From an uncultured Porphyromonadaceae bacterium (GTDB lineage: Bacteria > Bacteroidota > Bacteroidia > Bacteroidales > Muribaculaceae), in assembly GCA_947175425.1 (NCBI GenBank), contig CAMWMR010000005.1, positions 1 through 64,000 of the forward strand: a stretch of 64,000 nucleotides of DNA, given 5' to 3'. Made by a program: the position numbers and the translations under genes. This document shows positions 45,401-53,959 of the stretch, piece by piece (positions within the stretch are counted from its first letter, which is position 1; each line of letters starts with the position of its first letter). Under the pieces are notes generated by a model, which saw only the letters and a list, made by a program, of their open reading frames with translations, was not told where the DNA came from and made no database searches.

Positions 45401-45862
45401 TCAGTCTACAGGAATCTTCACACAGAGCTTGCGGTGGTTACCCAATCCGATGTTGGGAGCATGCGCGTCCTCGGGAAAGAAAATAACCATCTGTCCGGGC
45501 TTTACATGAAGAAGACTGTCGGCGGAATCGCCGTAAAAAATTATATCGGCCTTCTCGTCATACTCTTCACGCGGCAACTTCAGTTTGTCGACCGGCGCCC
45601 AGCCTATGGTTTCGGTACCTTTTAGCGGAACGTGAATATCGATATAACGCCTGTGAGCCTCCAGCGACACACGTTCGCGCGGCAAAAGTGCCGGTTCCTC
45701 GCATTTAACAATCACTTCATTGCCCTCGGGCGAAGTTCCTATAGTATATATACCTTTAACAATCTCCTGCAGGTTTTGGTTCTGCAACCATTCAATTGCA
45801 AGAGAAACGGCAGGCGACAGCGACTTGTATCGTCCGGCGGATTCAATTCGGCAGAGTATCAT
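45401..45862 (-). CDS. YhcH/YjgK/YiaL family protein
   Basis: A 153-residue single-domain cupin-like protein with EAHRRYIDIHVPLKGTETIGW-type core (only EAHRRYIDIH and GTETIGW quoted) and the metal-site region MVIFFPEDAHAP. In E. coli relatives lie in sialic-acid and other sugar-acid operons, where they act on or bind free sugars (anomerase-type roles have been proposed). Here its partner genes are tdk, whose coding end it overlaps by four bases, and a DUF3108 gene, so the sugar context is not evident. Confidence 0.9.
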   Translation of the reverse strand: MILCRIESAGRYKSLSPAVSLAIEWLQNQNLQEIVKGIYTIGTSPEGNEVIVKCEEPALLPRERVSLEAHRRYIDIHVPLKGTETIGWAPVDKLKLPREEYDEKADIIFYGDSADSLLHVKPGQMVIFFPEDAHAPNIGLGNHRKLCVKIPVD

Positions 45863-46500
45863 ATATCAGCTTCTTCAAGTTCAAGGGGCAATGCCGTGCG
45901 GGCAGCCTGTTCTATACGTTTGCGGCGCCAGCAACGGCGGCAAACGGCTACATAGCGGTCGTCGCCGCCTATTTCCACCTGTGCGCCCTCCTCCACTATA
46001 TTGCCGTCGGAATCGATACGCGCGTTCACAATTGTTTTGTGGCCGCAATTGCATGTCGACTTTATCTCATCAATAGTATCGGCAATTTCGAACAGGCGTC
46101 TGGAGCCTTCGAACAGATTGGTTTTAAAATCGGTTCTAAGTCCGTAACAAATAACGTTACTGCCAAAATCGTCCACAACACGCGAAAGCTGGTCAACCTG
46201 CGCCGCTGTAAGAAACTGCGCCTCGTCGATAAGGAACCAGTCCACCAGACGGCCTTTTTCCTTATATAGCTCACGGGCAAGCTCATAGAGATTGGTATTG
46301 GCATAAATCCACCTACACTCTCTTTCTATTCCTATTCGCGAGCGTATTACATTGGAACTCTCACGGGTGTCCACAACAGGCTTCATACACATGTAATCCA
46401 TGTGCCGTTCTTCAAAATTATATGCCGTAGTGAGGAGCAAGGCCGTTTTGGCCGATCCCATGGTGCCGTAGCGGAAATATAGTTTTCCTTTTCTGTACAT
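45859..46500 (-). CDS. tdk: Thymidine kinase (type II)
   Basis: The 213-residue enzyme phosphorylates thymidine in the salvage pathway. It has the P-loop YGTMGSAKTALL (about 11-22), the Walker B/lasso region FLIDEAQFL (about 88-96), and the structural zinc site from CNCG and CRRC. Length is normal for the bacterial type II family. It heads a three-gene minus-strand group; a good promoter lies 55 bases upstream. Confidence 0.96.
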   Translation of the reverse strand: MYRKGKLYFRYGTMGSAKTALLLTTAYNFEERHMDYMCMKPVVDTRESSNVIRSRIGIERECRWIYANTNLYELARELYKEKGRLVDWFLIDEAQFLTAAQVDQLSRVVDDFGSNVICYGLRTDFKTNLFEGSRRLFEIADTIDEIKSTCNCGHKTIVNARIDSDGNIVEEGAQVEIGGDDRYVAVCRRCWRRKRIEQAARTALPLELEEADI

Positions 46501-46533
46501 AATATTAAGGTGTGTTCCGGCGTGTGGCCGGCG

Positions 46534-46569
46534 ATTGGCTTATTTTTTATACTGCAAAGATAAGCCAAT
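46534..46569. promoter_or_regulatory. Inverted repeat overlapping the tdk promoter
   Basis: ATTGGCTTAT (46534-46543) and ATAAGCCAAT (46560-46569) are perfect ten-base inverted arms 16 bases apart. The right arm overlaps the tdk -7 box and the left arm lies just past the predicted transcription start, which fits an operator for a dimeric repressor. Confidence 0.5.
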
Positions 46570-46586
46570 TTCCCCAACAGTGCAAC
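46555..46586 (-). promoter_or_regulatory. tdk promoter
   Basis: On the minus strand GTTG (46586-46583), 20 bases, then TATCTTTG (46562-46555) matches the Bacteroidetes consensus with one -33 change. The start codon is 55 bases downstream. Confidence 0.65.
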
Positions 46587-46626
46587 ACAAGCGCCTGCCA
46601 ATTTTCCACACAATAGCAGCACACAT

Positions 46627-46657
46627 TTTGCGTTATTAATTAATGTAACTACCTTTG
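46627..46657 (+). promoter_or_regulatory. porQ promoter
   Basis: TTTG (46627-46630), exactly 19 bases, and TACCTTTG (46650-46657) are a perfect match to the Bacteroidetes housekeeping promoter, 27 bases before the porQ start. It probably drives the whole porQ-to-sigma-factor chain. Confidence 0.85.
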
Positions 46658-46683
46658 CAGTATAAAAGGCACACCACCGGCCA

Positions 46684-47706
46684 ATGAAACGTATAATACT
46701 ATCAATAATTGCCGTACTGGCAATATCCGCCACCGCAATAAAGGCGCAGGATGGCGGCAGCACGGCATATAACTTCCTGAATGTCACCTCCTCGGCGCGA
46801 ATTTACGGCCTTGGTGGCGTAAATATCACTCTGGTCGATGACGATGTAAGTGTCCCCGACCAGAATCCGGCTCTTCTCGGGCAGGAAATGAGCAATATGT
46901 TAGGGCTCAATTACATGCACTACATAGGCGGTTCCAATTTTGCAGGGCTCAGGTATGCTCACGCTGCCGGGAGCCACGGGGCGTGGATGGCTTCGGTGCA
47001 GTACTTCGGATACGGCTCAATACAGGAAACTCTGCCCGACGGCAGTTTCGTCGGCTCGTTCTCGCCCAAGGATATGTCGTTCGGGCTTACATATTCACAC
47101 GATTTCACCGACCGTCTGCGCGGTGGTATCGCTCTAAAAGCTCTCTACAGCGGATACGCCGATTACACGGCCTTTGCTCTTGCAACCGACATAGGGCTTA
47201 ACTATTACAATTCCGAAAACGACATGTCTCTTTCGGTGGTACTTGCAAATCTCGGCGGACAAGTCAAGCGTTTCAACGAGAATTACGACCGGTTGCCTTT
47301 CGATATCCGTCTCGGCTGGTCACAATCCTTTGGAACTTTTCCCCTGCGTTTTTCCATAACAGCATGGAATCTCACAAAATGGAAACTGCCGTACGTAGAG
47401 ACAGGCAACGGACTAACGGGTGACGGGCCTACTGTAAAAGACGGGTTCATGAGCAATCTGTTCCGTCATCTCGTTTTCGGCGTCGACCTCATAAGCAGCC
47501 CCAACTACTACCTCTCCCTCGGTTATAATTATAAAACACGCACCGACATGAGCACTTACTCGCGCAGCTTCATATCGGGCTTCTCACTCGGCGGAGGCCT
47601 CAAAGTCAAAAGCTTCGGTATCGGACTGGCATTATCCCAACCTCATACCGGTGCGACAACCTTAATGTTCAACCTATCCTGTAATTTCAACGATTTTATA
47701 AGGTGA
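46684..47706 (+). CDS. porQ: Type IX secretion system protein PorQ
   Basis: The 340-residue protein has a signal peptide (about 1-21) and a PorQ/PorV-type outer-membrane beta-barrel: TAYNFLNVTSSARIYGLGG (about 27-45), DDVSVPDQNPALL and repeated amphipathic strands ending in LSCNFNDFIR. PorQ is part of the type IX attachment complex with PorU, PorV and PorZ, which cleaves C-terminal signals and anchors cargo to the surface. None of the other proteins in this window shows an obvious type IX C-terminal signal. The cmk start overlaps its stop by four bases. Confidence 0.9.
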   Translation: MKRIILSIIAVLAISATAIKAQDGGSTAYNFLNVTSSARIYGLGGVNITLVDDDVSVPDQNPALLGQEMSNMLGLNYMHYIGGSNFAGLRYAHAAGSHGAWMASVQYFGYGSIQETLPDGSFVGSFSPKDMSFGLTYSHDFTDRLRGGIALKALYSGYADYTAFALATDIGLNYYNSENDMSLSVVLANLGGQVKRFNENYDRLPFDIRLGWSQSFGTFPLRFSITAWNLTKWKLPYVETGNGLTGDGPTVKDGFMSNLFRHLVFGVDLISSPNYYLSLGYNYKTRTDMSTYSRSFISGFSLGGGLKVKSFGIGLALSQPHTGATTLMFNLSCNFNDFIR

Positions 47707-48404
47707 AAACTAATGCAAATCCCATAATAATAGCCATTGACGGCTATTCTTCATCGGGCAAAAGCACAATGGCCCGCCGTCTGGCATCGCAAATCGGCTA
47801 CCGCTACATCGACTCGGGCGCAATGTACCGCGCAGTAACACTGTATGCTTTAGATAACGGCATGATTGACAGCGAGGGACAACCCGATGCCGATGCAATT
47901 GCCACCGCTCTGCCCGAAATAAAAATCGATTTCGTTCCACAGGCCGACGGTACACAGCACACTACCCTCAACGGAAAAGACGTTGAAACGGAAATTCGTC
48001 GTCTGCGTGTTTCCAACGCCGTATCTCCCGTTGCCGCAATTCCGCAGGTTCGCAAGGCACTTGTGGCAATGCAGCAGGAGCTGGGACGTACGCGCGGAAT
48101 AGTAATGGACGGTCGCGACATTGGAACTGTTGTATTTCCCGACGCCGAACTCAAGATTTTTGTAGACGCCTCCGCCGAGACCCGTGCCATGCGCCGTTTC
48201 AAGGAGCTTATCGAAAAAGGCTCGCAAGTGAACTACGAGGAAGTGCTCGCCAATGTTGTCCATCGCGACAAAATTGACTCCACACGTGCCGAAAGTCCGC
48301 TGCGCCGAGCCGACGACGCCATTGCTCTTGACAACTCTCAAATGACTCTCGACGAGCAGGACGCATGGCTGCTCCAACGTTTCAACGAAAAAACACAGCA
48401 TTGA
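47703..48404 (+). CDS. cmk: Cytidylate kinase
   Basis: The 233-residue enzyme phosphorylates CMP and dCMP. It has the P-loop IDGYSSSGKSTMARR (about 11-25), the nucleoside-binding YRYIDSGAMYRAVTLYAL region (about 33-50), and the LID region MDGRDIGTVVFPDAELKIF. The GTG start at 47703 overlaps the porQ stop (GTGA); no ATG occurs at a better place. Strong overlap on both sides shows translational coupling. Confidence 0.95.
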   Translation: MKTNANPIIIAIDGYSSSGKSTMARRLASQIGYRYIDSGAMYRAVTLYALDNGMIDSEGQPDADAIATALPEIKIDFVPQADGTQHTTLNGKDVETEIRRLRVSNAVSPVAAIPQVRKALVAMQQELGRTRGIVMDGRDIGTVVFPDAELKIFVDASAETRAMRRFKELIEKGSQVNYEEVLANVVHRDKIDSTRAESPLRRADDAIALDNSQMTLDEQDAWLLQRFNEKTQH

Positions 48405-49273
48405 TTTCCATTGAAATAGATAGCGAATCGGGCTTCTGCTTCGGTGTTGTAACCGCTATACGAAAAGCCGAAGCTGAACTTGAACGGGGCAAAACGTTGT
48501 ATTGCCTCGGCGACATCGTGCACAATTCCGCCGAAGTAAAACGCCTCGAAGCCAAAGGATTAACAACAATCACTCACGAGCAGCTCACCGAACTTCACGA
48601 TACAAAGGTACTTCTTCGCGCTCACGGCGAGCCGCCCCACACCTACCGCATCGCAGCAAAAAACGGCATTGAGATAATCGATGCCACCTGCCCTGTTGTA
48701 CTCAAACTGCAACAGCGCATAAAAACAAATTTCAACACTCCGGGGAAGCGCCCTCAGATTGTAATATACGGCAAACTCGGACATGCCGAGGTGAACGGGC
48801 TTGTGGGACAAACCGAGGGAACGGCAATTGTTGTGGAGGATATTGCAGGTCTTGACCGTGTGGACTTCAACCGCGCCATCGCCCTCTACTCCCAAACCAC
48901 AAAAAGCCTCGAAGGCTTTCAACAGATTATCGACGAAATAAACCGCCGTAAATCGCCCGACGTAAAATTCGAATACTTCGATACCATATGCCGTCAGGTT
49001 GCAAACCGTGTGGAGCACATAAAAGAGTTCGCGCGAAGCAAGGATGTGGTTATTTTTGTTGCCGGAGCCAAAAGCAGCAACGGAAAAATTCTGTTCAACC
49101 ACTGCCTCGATGTCAATCCGCGCTCGCATCTTCTTGGAGAAGTAGCCGACCTCAAAGCCGAATGGCTCTCGGGAGCTTCCTCTCTCGGCATATGCGGCGC
49201 CACATCAACACCACGCTGGCTCATGGAGGAAGTTGCCGAGGCCGTGCGACTTATTATACCCGACAATGGATAA
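48401..49273 (+). CDS. ispH: 4-hydroxy-3-methylbut-2-enyl diphosphate reductase
   Basis: IspH (LytB) makes isopentenyl and dimethylallyl diphosphate in the last step of the MEP pathway; dxr, which catalyses the second MEP step, is also in this window. The iron-sulfur ligands appear in SGFCFGVVTA, DATCPVVLK and GICGATSTP. The TTG at 48401 (overlapping the cmk stop as TTGA) is preferred because the resulting N-terminus, ISIEIDSESGFCFGV, has normal family length; an ATG at 48365 would add 12 residues and lie inside cmk. The product is 290 residues. Confidence 0.93.
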   Translation: MISIEIDSESGFCFGVVTAIRKAEAELERGKTLYCLGDIVHNSAEVKRLEAKGLTTITHEQLTELHDTKVLLRAHGEPPHTYRIAAKNGIEIIDATCPVVLKLQQRIKTNFNTPGKRPQIVIYGKLGHAEVNGLVGQTEGTAIVVEDIAGLDRVDFNRAIALYSQTTKSLEGFQQIIDEINRRKSPDVKFEYFDTICRQVANRVEHIKEFARSKDVVIFVAGAKSSNGKILFNHCLDVNPRSHLLGEVADLKAEWLSGASSLGICGATSTPRWLMEEVAEAVRLIIPDNG

Positions 49274-49763
49274 TTTCATAGCCATCGACGTAGAAACCGC
49301 CAACAACCAACGGAGCAGTATCTGTGCCATAGGTGCCGTGAAAGTGCGCGACGGTGTAATATGCGACCGCCGTTATTCTTTGGTACGTCCCGAGCCCGAC
49401 TGGTACTCATGGCATTGCACCCGCGTACACGGTCTTACCGATGACGATACCTGGAACGCTCCCTCATTCGGAACAATATGGAAAGAATGGGAAGACTGGA
49501 TGGAAAACTTACCGCTGGTGGCTCACAACGCTGCTTTTGACGAAAGCTGCATACGCGCGGCCTGTCGCATCTACGGCCTTGAAGAGCCTGAAGAAGCTTT
49601 CGGGTGTACTCTGCAGGCGGCACGGCGCTCTATCCCCCGCGGCATGTGTGCATCGAAATCGCTCGACACTCTGTGTCAATTTTTCGGGATTCCTCTTTTG
49701 CAGCATCACAATGCAATGGACGATGCCGAAGCCTGCGCAAAACTCGCTGTTATACTTTTATGA
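49266..49763 (+). CDS. DnaQ-like 3'-5' exonuclease
   Basis: A 165-residue DEDDh-type exonuclease related to the epsilon proofreading subunit: AIDVET (Asp 8, Glu 10), LVAHNAAFDES (motif II Asp) and HHNAMDDAEACA (motif III His and Asp). The ATG at 49266 overlaps the ispH stop by eight bases. As a stand-alone exonuclease it may serve in DNA repair or RNA trimming rather than as the polymerase III subunit itself. Confidence 0.88.
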   Translation: MDNFIAIDVETANNQRSSICAIGAVKVRDGVICDRRYSLVRPEPDWYSWHCTRVHGLTDDDTWNAPSFGTIWKEWEDWMENLPLVAHNAAFDESCIRAACRIYGLEEPEEAFGCTLQAARRSIPRGMCASKSLDTLCQFFGIPLLQHHNAMDDAEACAKLAVILL

Positions 49764-50041
49764 GACATTTATCAATTATTGCCATACTCCTTGCAAGCAT
49801 TTGCTTTTCTTGCGGAAACACACGCTCCGAAGCAAACGATGCAGAACTTGAAGAAGCTGCTGCCACAGGACGCAGCATGGCGCTTGACGCGCTCAAACAT
49901 CCTGCAGGCTCAATGAAACGCGAGGACGCCGTTCTTGCCATACGCGCAAAGGAAACCGAGCTCAGATTTGCCGGTTTCAATGCCTGCGCCGACACTTTTG
50001 CCGCATCCGCACAAAAAATTTTGCTGGACAGCATAAAATAA
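49760..50041 (+). CDS. Small exported protein, probable lipoprotein
   Basis: The ATG at 49760 overlaps the exonuclease stop (ATGA) and starts a 93-residue protein with a hydrophobic signal (MRHLSIIAILLASICFSCGN). Cys 18 could be lipidated, but FSC is a weak lipobox. The rest is helical and charged with no known domain (EELEEAAATGR-like and REDAVLAIRAKETELRF). I do not recognise a family. Position between the exonuclease and an ECF sigma factor gives no clear role; a signal input to the sigma system is conceivable. Confidence 0.7.
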   Translation: MRHLSIIAILLASICFSCGNTRSEANDAELEEAAATGRSMALDALKHPAGSMKREDAVLAIRAKETELRFAGFNACADTFAASAQKILLDSIK

Positions 50042-50088
50042 TCGCGTCGCGATGTAATTTTTTGCCTTTGGCGGCGTCTAACTGTCAA

Positions 50089-50607
50089 ATGACACGCAAA
50101 ACCGAGAAAGAGAAAAACTTTTTGGCTATCACCTCCCAGTATAAAGAGATGATAGCCAAGGTATGTTATCTCTACAGCGGTCCGGAAGGAACATTCGACG
50201 ACCTGTATCAGGAAATCCTTATAAACCTTTGGCAAGGCATGGACAGTTTCCGTGGCGATGCCAAAGTGTCGACATGGATTTACCGAATGGCCATAAACAC
50301 TTGTATCAGCTGGCACCGGCGCAACTCGAGACACTCCTCCAATTACCGCCTCGACGATGTAATATACGATAAAGCGGATACTTCCGACAATGCAGCGGCT
50401 TTTGAGGAATATCGCGAGCTGTACCGGCTCATATCTCTTCTCGGACCTATCGACAAGGCGCTTATCACATTGTGGCTTGATGAAAAAAGTTACGAAGAAA
50501 TAGGAAGCATCACAGGTATAAGCACCTCCAATGTTGCAGTGCGCATTCATCGTATTAAAGAAAAACTAAGCAAAATGGCTGCTCAAAGCGGCTTTACGAA
50601 AGGATAA
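50089..50607 (+). CDS. ECF-type RNA polymerase sigma factor
   Basis: The ATG at 50089 gives a 172-residue sigma-70-family protein of ECF size. Region 2 is recognisable as DDLYQEILINLWQGMDSFRG and STWIYRMAINTCISWHRR, and region 4 as YEEIGSITGISTSNVAVRIHRIKEKL. It is 47 bases after the small exported protein and three bases before a four-helix membrane protein, the usual place of an anti-sigma factor. Target promoters are unknown. Confidence 0.9.
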   Translation: MTRKTEKEKNFLAITSQYKEMIAKVCYLYSGPEGTFDDLYQEILINLWQGMDSFRGDAKVSTWIYRMAINTCISWHRRNSRHSSNYRLDDVIYDKADTSDNAAAFEEYRELYRLISLLGPIDKALITLWLDEKSYEEIGSITGISTSNVAVRIHRIKEKLSKMAAQSGFTKG

Positions 50608-50610
50608 TCT

Positions 50611-51195
50611 ATGGCTTTGGATTTAGATGAATTTAAAGAAAAATGGAAAACCGTGAATCTGCGGCTCGACAAGCTTGAGGAGAACAACGAGCGACTTGCG
50701 GCACGGCTTGCCACTTCCCGTGCAACCACCGCCCAGCAAAAACTCGCACGCACCTATTTTCTCACGGGAATTGTCGCTTTCCTTTTGCCTGTAATGTCGC
50801 CTTCGCTCGTATCGGTTCTCGATCTGCCGGTATGGGTAGCCGGTGTATATGCTGTTTTCGGCGTCGTAATGGGCATTGCAAATATATGTATCAGCAAATA
50901 TATATCGCGCTGCGACTACCTTTCCATGCCCGTAGTAGAAGCACTGCGGCACGCCGTTAAAATTCAGCAGATTCAGCGTACCGGACGCCTGGCGGCAATC
51001 ATTGTCAGCGTGCTCATCATATCGCTGCTCGGATTTCATCTCTTACGCCACGAAGACCCGTACATTACAGTTTCCTTTGTTATCGGCCTCCTGACAGGCC
51101 TTGCATTGGGAATTGTAAAATGTCTGAAAATGCTTCGTCTTGCAAAACAAATCCGACAAGAGCTTCAAAGCATTCAGGAAAACAACGACGAATGA
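50611..51195 (+). CDS. Four-helix membrane protein, possible sigma-factor partner
   Basis: The 194-residue protein has a charged N-terminal coiled-coil segment (about 1-47, EFKEKWKTVNLRLDKLEENNE), four hydrophobic helices (about 48-66, 72-92, 123-141 and 150-168) and a charged C-terminal tail. I see no zinc anti-sigma motif or FecR-like domain. Its position directly after the ECF sigma gene suggests a regulatory membrane partner. The function is inferred from position only. Confidence 0.75.
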   Translation: MALDLDEFKEKWKTVNLRLDKLEENNERLAARLATSRATTAQQKLARTYFLTGIVAFLLPVMSPSLVSVLDLPVWVAGVYAVFGVVMGIANICISKYISRCDYLSMPVVEALRHAVKIQQIQRTGRLAAIIVSVLIISLLGFHLLRHEDPYITVSFVIGLLTGLALGIVKCLKMLRLAKQIRQELQSIQENNDE

Positions 51196-51279
51196 TTCGG
51201 AAATATGCCTCCAACAGCCTCAAAGACAATGTAAAATTAATTTAAAACACTTTCTCCGAATATTCCCGGGCGGCAGGCG

Positions 51280-51310
51280 TTTCGTAAATCGCGCATTTTT
51301 CGTAACTTTG
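51280..51310 (+). promoter_or_regulatory. dxr promoter
   Basis: TTTC (51280-51283), 19 bases, then TAACTTTG (51303-51310) match the Bacteroidetes consensus with one -33 change. The start codon lies 27 bases downstream of the -7 box, in a 141-base gap that otherwise shows nothing. Confidence 0.75.
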
Positions 51311-51336
51311 CACTTTGAACCCCAAGTTCTAAAATA

Positions 51337-52515
51337 GTGAAAGGACAAAAACATATAGCCCTGCTTGGCGCCACCGGCTCAATCGGGCTTCAGACTCTTG
51401 ATATAATTCGCCGATTTCCCGAGCGATACAAGGCCACGGTACTCACCGCAGGCTCCAAAGTGGACAAGCTCATCGAGCTTTGCCGTGAATTTAAACCGCG
51501 CTGTGCAGTAATTGCCCGCGAGGACTTGTTGCCTCGGCTCAAATTTGAGCTCGAACCGCTGGGTATTGAATGCCTTGCAGGTGACAACGCATTGGCCGAC
51601 TGTGTGTGCCACGACGATATAGATATTGCTGTTACTGCAACCGTGGGCTACAGCGGCCTCGCCCCCACCCTCCGCGCAATAGAATGCGGAAAGGATATTG
51701 CACTGGCAAATAAAGAAACGCTTGTCGTGGCAGGCGAACTTGTAAAAAAACGCCTTGCAGGCTCCTCTTCGCGAATTTTCCCTGTCGATTCCGAACACTC
51801 TGCAATTGCCCAGTGCCTTGCAGGCGAGGACAGCTCAATGGTGGAACGATTGCTCATAACAGCTTCCGGCGGTCCCTTCCGCACATGGGAACCCGAACAG
51901 ATTGCAAATGCGTGCGCCGCCGATGCTCTGCGACATCCCAACTGGAACATGGGGCAAAAAATAACCGTCGACAGCGCCTCCATGCTCAACAAGGCTTTTG
52001 AAATTATCGAAGCACACTATCTTTTCGACATCGAGCCCGAGCGCATTGAAGCTGTGGTACACCCCCAGTCCATAATCCACAGCATGGTGGAATTCAAGGA
52101 CGGAGCAGTTAAAGCACAGCTCGGCATGCCCGACATGCGACTTCCCATAGCATATGCAATAGGCGAACATCACCGCCTGCCCGCAGCGGCCAAAACAATG
52201 CGCATTGAAGACTTCTGTAAGCTCACCTTCGAAAAGCCCGACTACACACGTTTCCCGTGCCTCGGATTCGCCGCTATGGCTCTGAAAGAGCGTGGCAACA
52301 CCGCGTGCGTCATAAATGCGGCCAACGAAATAGCCGTGGCTGCTTTTCTGCGCGGAGAAATAAAATTCGGCGACATTTACAAAACTATTGCTCACACCCT
52401 GGAACACTCGGATTTCATCCCCGCTCCCGATTACTCCGATTATGTGGCTTCCAATGCCGAGGCCCGCGCCAAGGCAAGCGAATTAATAAGTAAATTACAA
52501 CCCTCCTGCTGTTAA
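51337..52515 (+). CDS. dxr: 1-deoxy-D-xylulose-5-phosphate reductoisomerase
   Basis: Dxr makes 2-C-methyl-D-erythritol 4-phosphate in the MEP isoprenoid pathway. The 392-residue enzyme begins with a GTG and has the NADPH-binding GATGSIGLQTLDIIRRFP (about 10-27), the metal-binding ANKETLVVAGELV and PVDSEHSAIAQCL, and the substrate-loop region around NMGQKITVDSASMLNKAFE (quoted in part). rseP follows after one base, a linkage common in bacteria because both serve envelope biogenesis. Confidence 0.97.
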   Translation: MKGQKHIALLGATGSIGLQTLDIIRRFPERYKATVLTAGSKVDKLIELCREFKPRCAVIAREDLLPRLKFELEPLGIECLAGDNALADCVCHDDIDIAVTATVGYSGLAPTLRAIECGKDIALANKETLVVAGELVKKRLAGSSSRIFPVDSEHSAIAQCLAGEDSSMVERLLITASGGPFRTWEPEQIANACAADALRHPNWNMGQKITVDSASMLNKAFEIIEAHYLFDIEPERIEAVVHPQSIIHSMVEFKDGAVKAQLGMPDMRLPIAYAIGEHHRLPAAAKTMRIEDFCKLTFEKPDYTRFPCLGFAAMALKERGNTACVINAANEIAVAAFLRGEIKFGDIYKTIAHTLEHSDFIPAPDYSDYVASNAEARAKASELISKLQPSCC

Positions 52516-52516
52516 A

Positions 52517-53959
52517 ATGGATATTCTCATAAAGGCCGCACAATTAGTGCTGGCACTCGTAATTCTTGTTACCGTACACGAATTCGGACACTATATTTTC
52601 GCCCGTATCTTCGGCGTGAAAGTGAACCGTTTCTACCTCTTTTTCAACCCATGGTTCTCGCTGCTCCGTTATAATCCCATGAAAGGGACATTGGAACTTG
52701 GTGCATGGAACAAAAAAGACGGAGCCCCCAAAGCATTAAAAACTCTTCAGGTTTCAAAACCCCGCAACCCGCGCCCCGACGGCAAACCCACATGGCGCGA
52801 TACCGTTTACGGACTCGGTTGGCTTCCTTTAGGCGGCTACTGCGACATTGCAGGCATGGTGGACGAAACAAAAAGCGCCGACGACCTTGCCTCCGAACCG
52901 CAAGACTGGGAACTTCGCTCAAAACCGGCATGGCAGCGCCTTTGCGTAATGGTTGCCGGTGTGGTTTTGAATTTCGTTCTTGCCATTATAATATATGTAG
53001 GAATTGCATTCCATTGGGGCGACGACGTAATACCCCTGCAGAATATGGCCGAAGGCATGGACTTCAGCACCGAACTTAAAGAAGCCGGCTTCCGCGACGG
53101 CGACATCCTCCTCACTCTCAACGGAAAACCAATGGACGCCACCGACTATTCCCTTGCATGGGACATGTTGCAGCCCGGTGCACGCGTTGGTGTTCTTCGA
53201 CAGAACGATACTGCCGAAGTAGTTGTTTCGCAGGAGCTTATTCGCCGAATTGCCTCCAAAGGCAAGGATTATTCGCCCATGACAATGCGCGTACCCGTGG
53301 TTGTTGCAAAAATAATGTCCGGCGGAGGTGCGGCTCATGCAGGTCTTGAAAGCGGCGACCGTATTCTCACTGTCAACAACGATACCGTACCGTCCGTTAC
53401 CGAATTTTTCCCTGCTCTCGACGCCGCTAAAGGCACTACAGCCAATATGAGGATTCTCCATGCCGATGGCTCCGAGGACATTATGCCTGTAGAAATCAGC
53501 GACGGCGGCAAAATCGGTATTCAAATGCTAAGCCCCTACGATATTTTTGAACGTCAGCGTGTAAGTTATTCCTTGTTGGAATCTGTTCCTCGCGGCTGGG
53601 AAATAGGAACCGACCGCCTGGCAAGCTACGTGTCGTCGCTCAAGCTCGTATTTACCAAAGAAGGCGCTCAGAGCCTCGGCGGTTTCGGAACACTCGGCGA
53701 CCTATTCCCCTCAAGCTGGAACTGGTACTCTTTCTGGCAGATAACCGCGTTCCTCTCCATTATCCTTGCATTCATGAACATTATACCTATCCCCGGACTT
53801 GACGGCGGTCACTCGCTGTTCACTCTTGTTGAGATGATTTCGGGCCGTAAGCCGTCGGAACGCTTCCTCGAAATTGCCAATACCTGTGGATTTGTATTTC
53901 TTATATTACTGTTAATATACGCTAACGGTAACGATATTTATCGCTTCTTCCTGAAATGA
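52517..53959 (+). CDS. rseP: Site-2 intramembrane metalloprotease RseP
   Basis: The 480-residue membrane protease carries the zinc motif HEFGH (His 21, Glu 22, His 25) in the first membrane helix and the third ligand in PGLDGGHSLF near the C-terminus, with two PDZ domains between (about 200-370). Bacteroidetes members have a longer insert than E. coli RseP, seen here around residues 45-120. It may cleave membrane anti-sigma factors, possibly including a partner of the ECF sigma encoded upstream; that link is inference. It overlaps the methyltransferase gene by four bases. Confidence 0.95.
   Translation: MDILIKAAQLVLALVILVTVHEFGHYIFARIFGVKVNRFYLFFNPWFSLLRYNPMKGTLELGAWNKKDGAPKALKTLQVSKPRNPRPDGKPTWRDTVYGLGWLPLGGYCDIAGMVDETKSADDLASEPQDWELRSKPAWQRLCVMVAGVVLNFVLAIIIYVGIAFHWGDDVIPLQNMAEGMDFSTELKEAGFRDGDILLTLNGKPMDATDYSLAWDMLQPGARVGVLRQNDTAEVVVSQELIRRIASKGKDYSPMTMRVPVVVAKIMSGGGAAHAGLESGDRILTVNNDTVPSVTEFFPALDAAKGTTANMRILHADGSEDIMPVEISDGGKIGIQMLSPYDIFERQRVSYSLLESVPRGWEIGTDRLASYVSSLKLVFTKEGAQSLGGFGTLGDLFPSSWNWYSFWQITAFLSIILAFMNIIPIPGLDGGHSLFTLVEMISGRKPSERFLEIANTCGFVFLILLLIYANGNDIYRFFLK

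Noticed and set aside
48365..48400. ATG start for ispH at 48365
   Set aside because: It would add 12 residues not expected for the family and overlap cmk by 40 bases; the TTG at 48401 fits better, although this is not certain.
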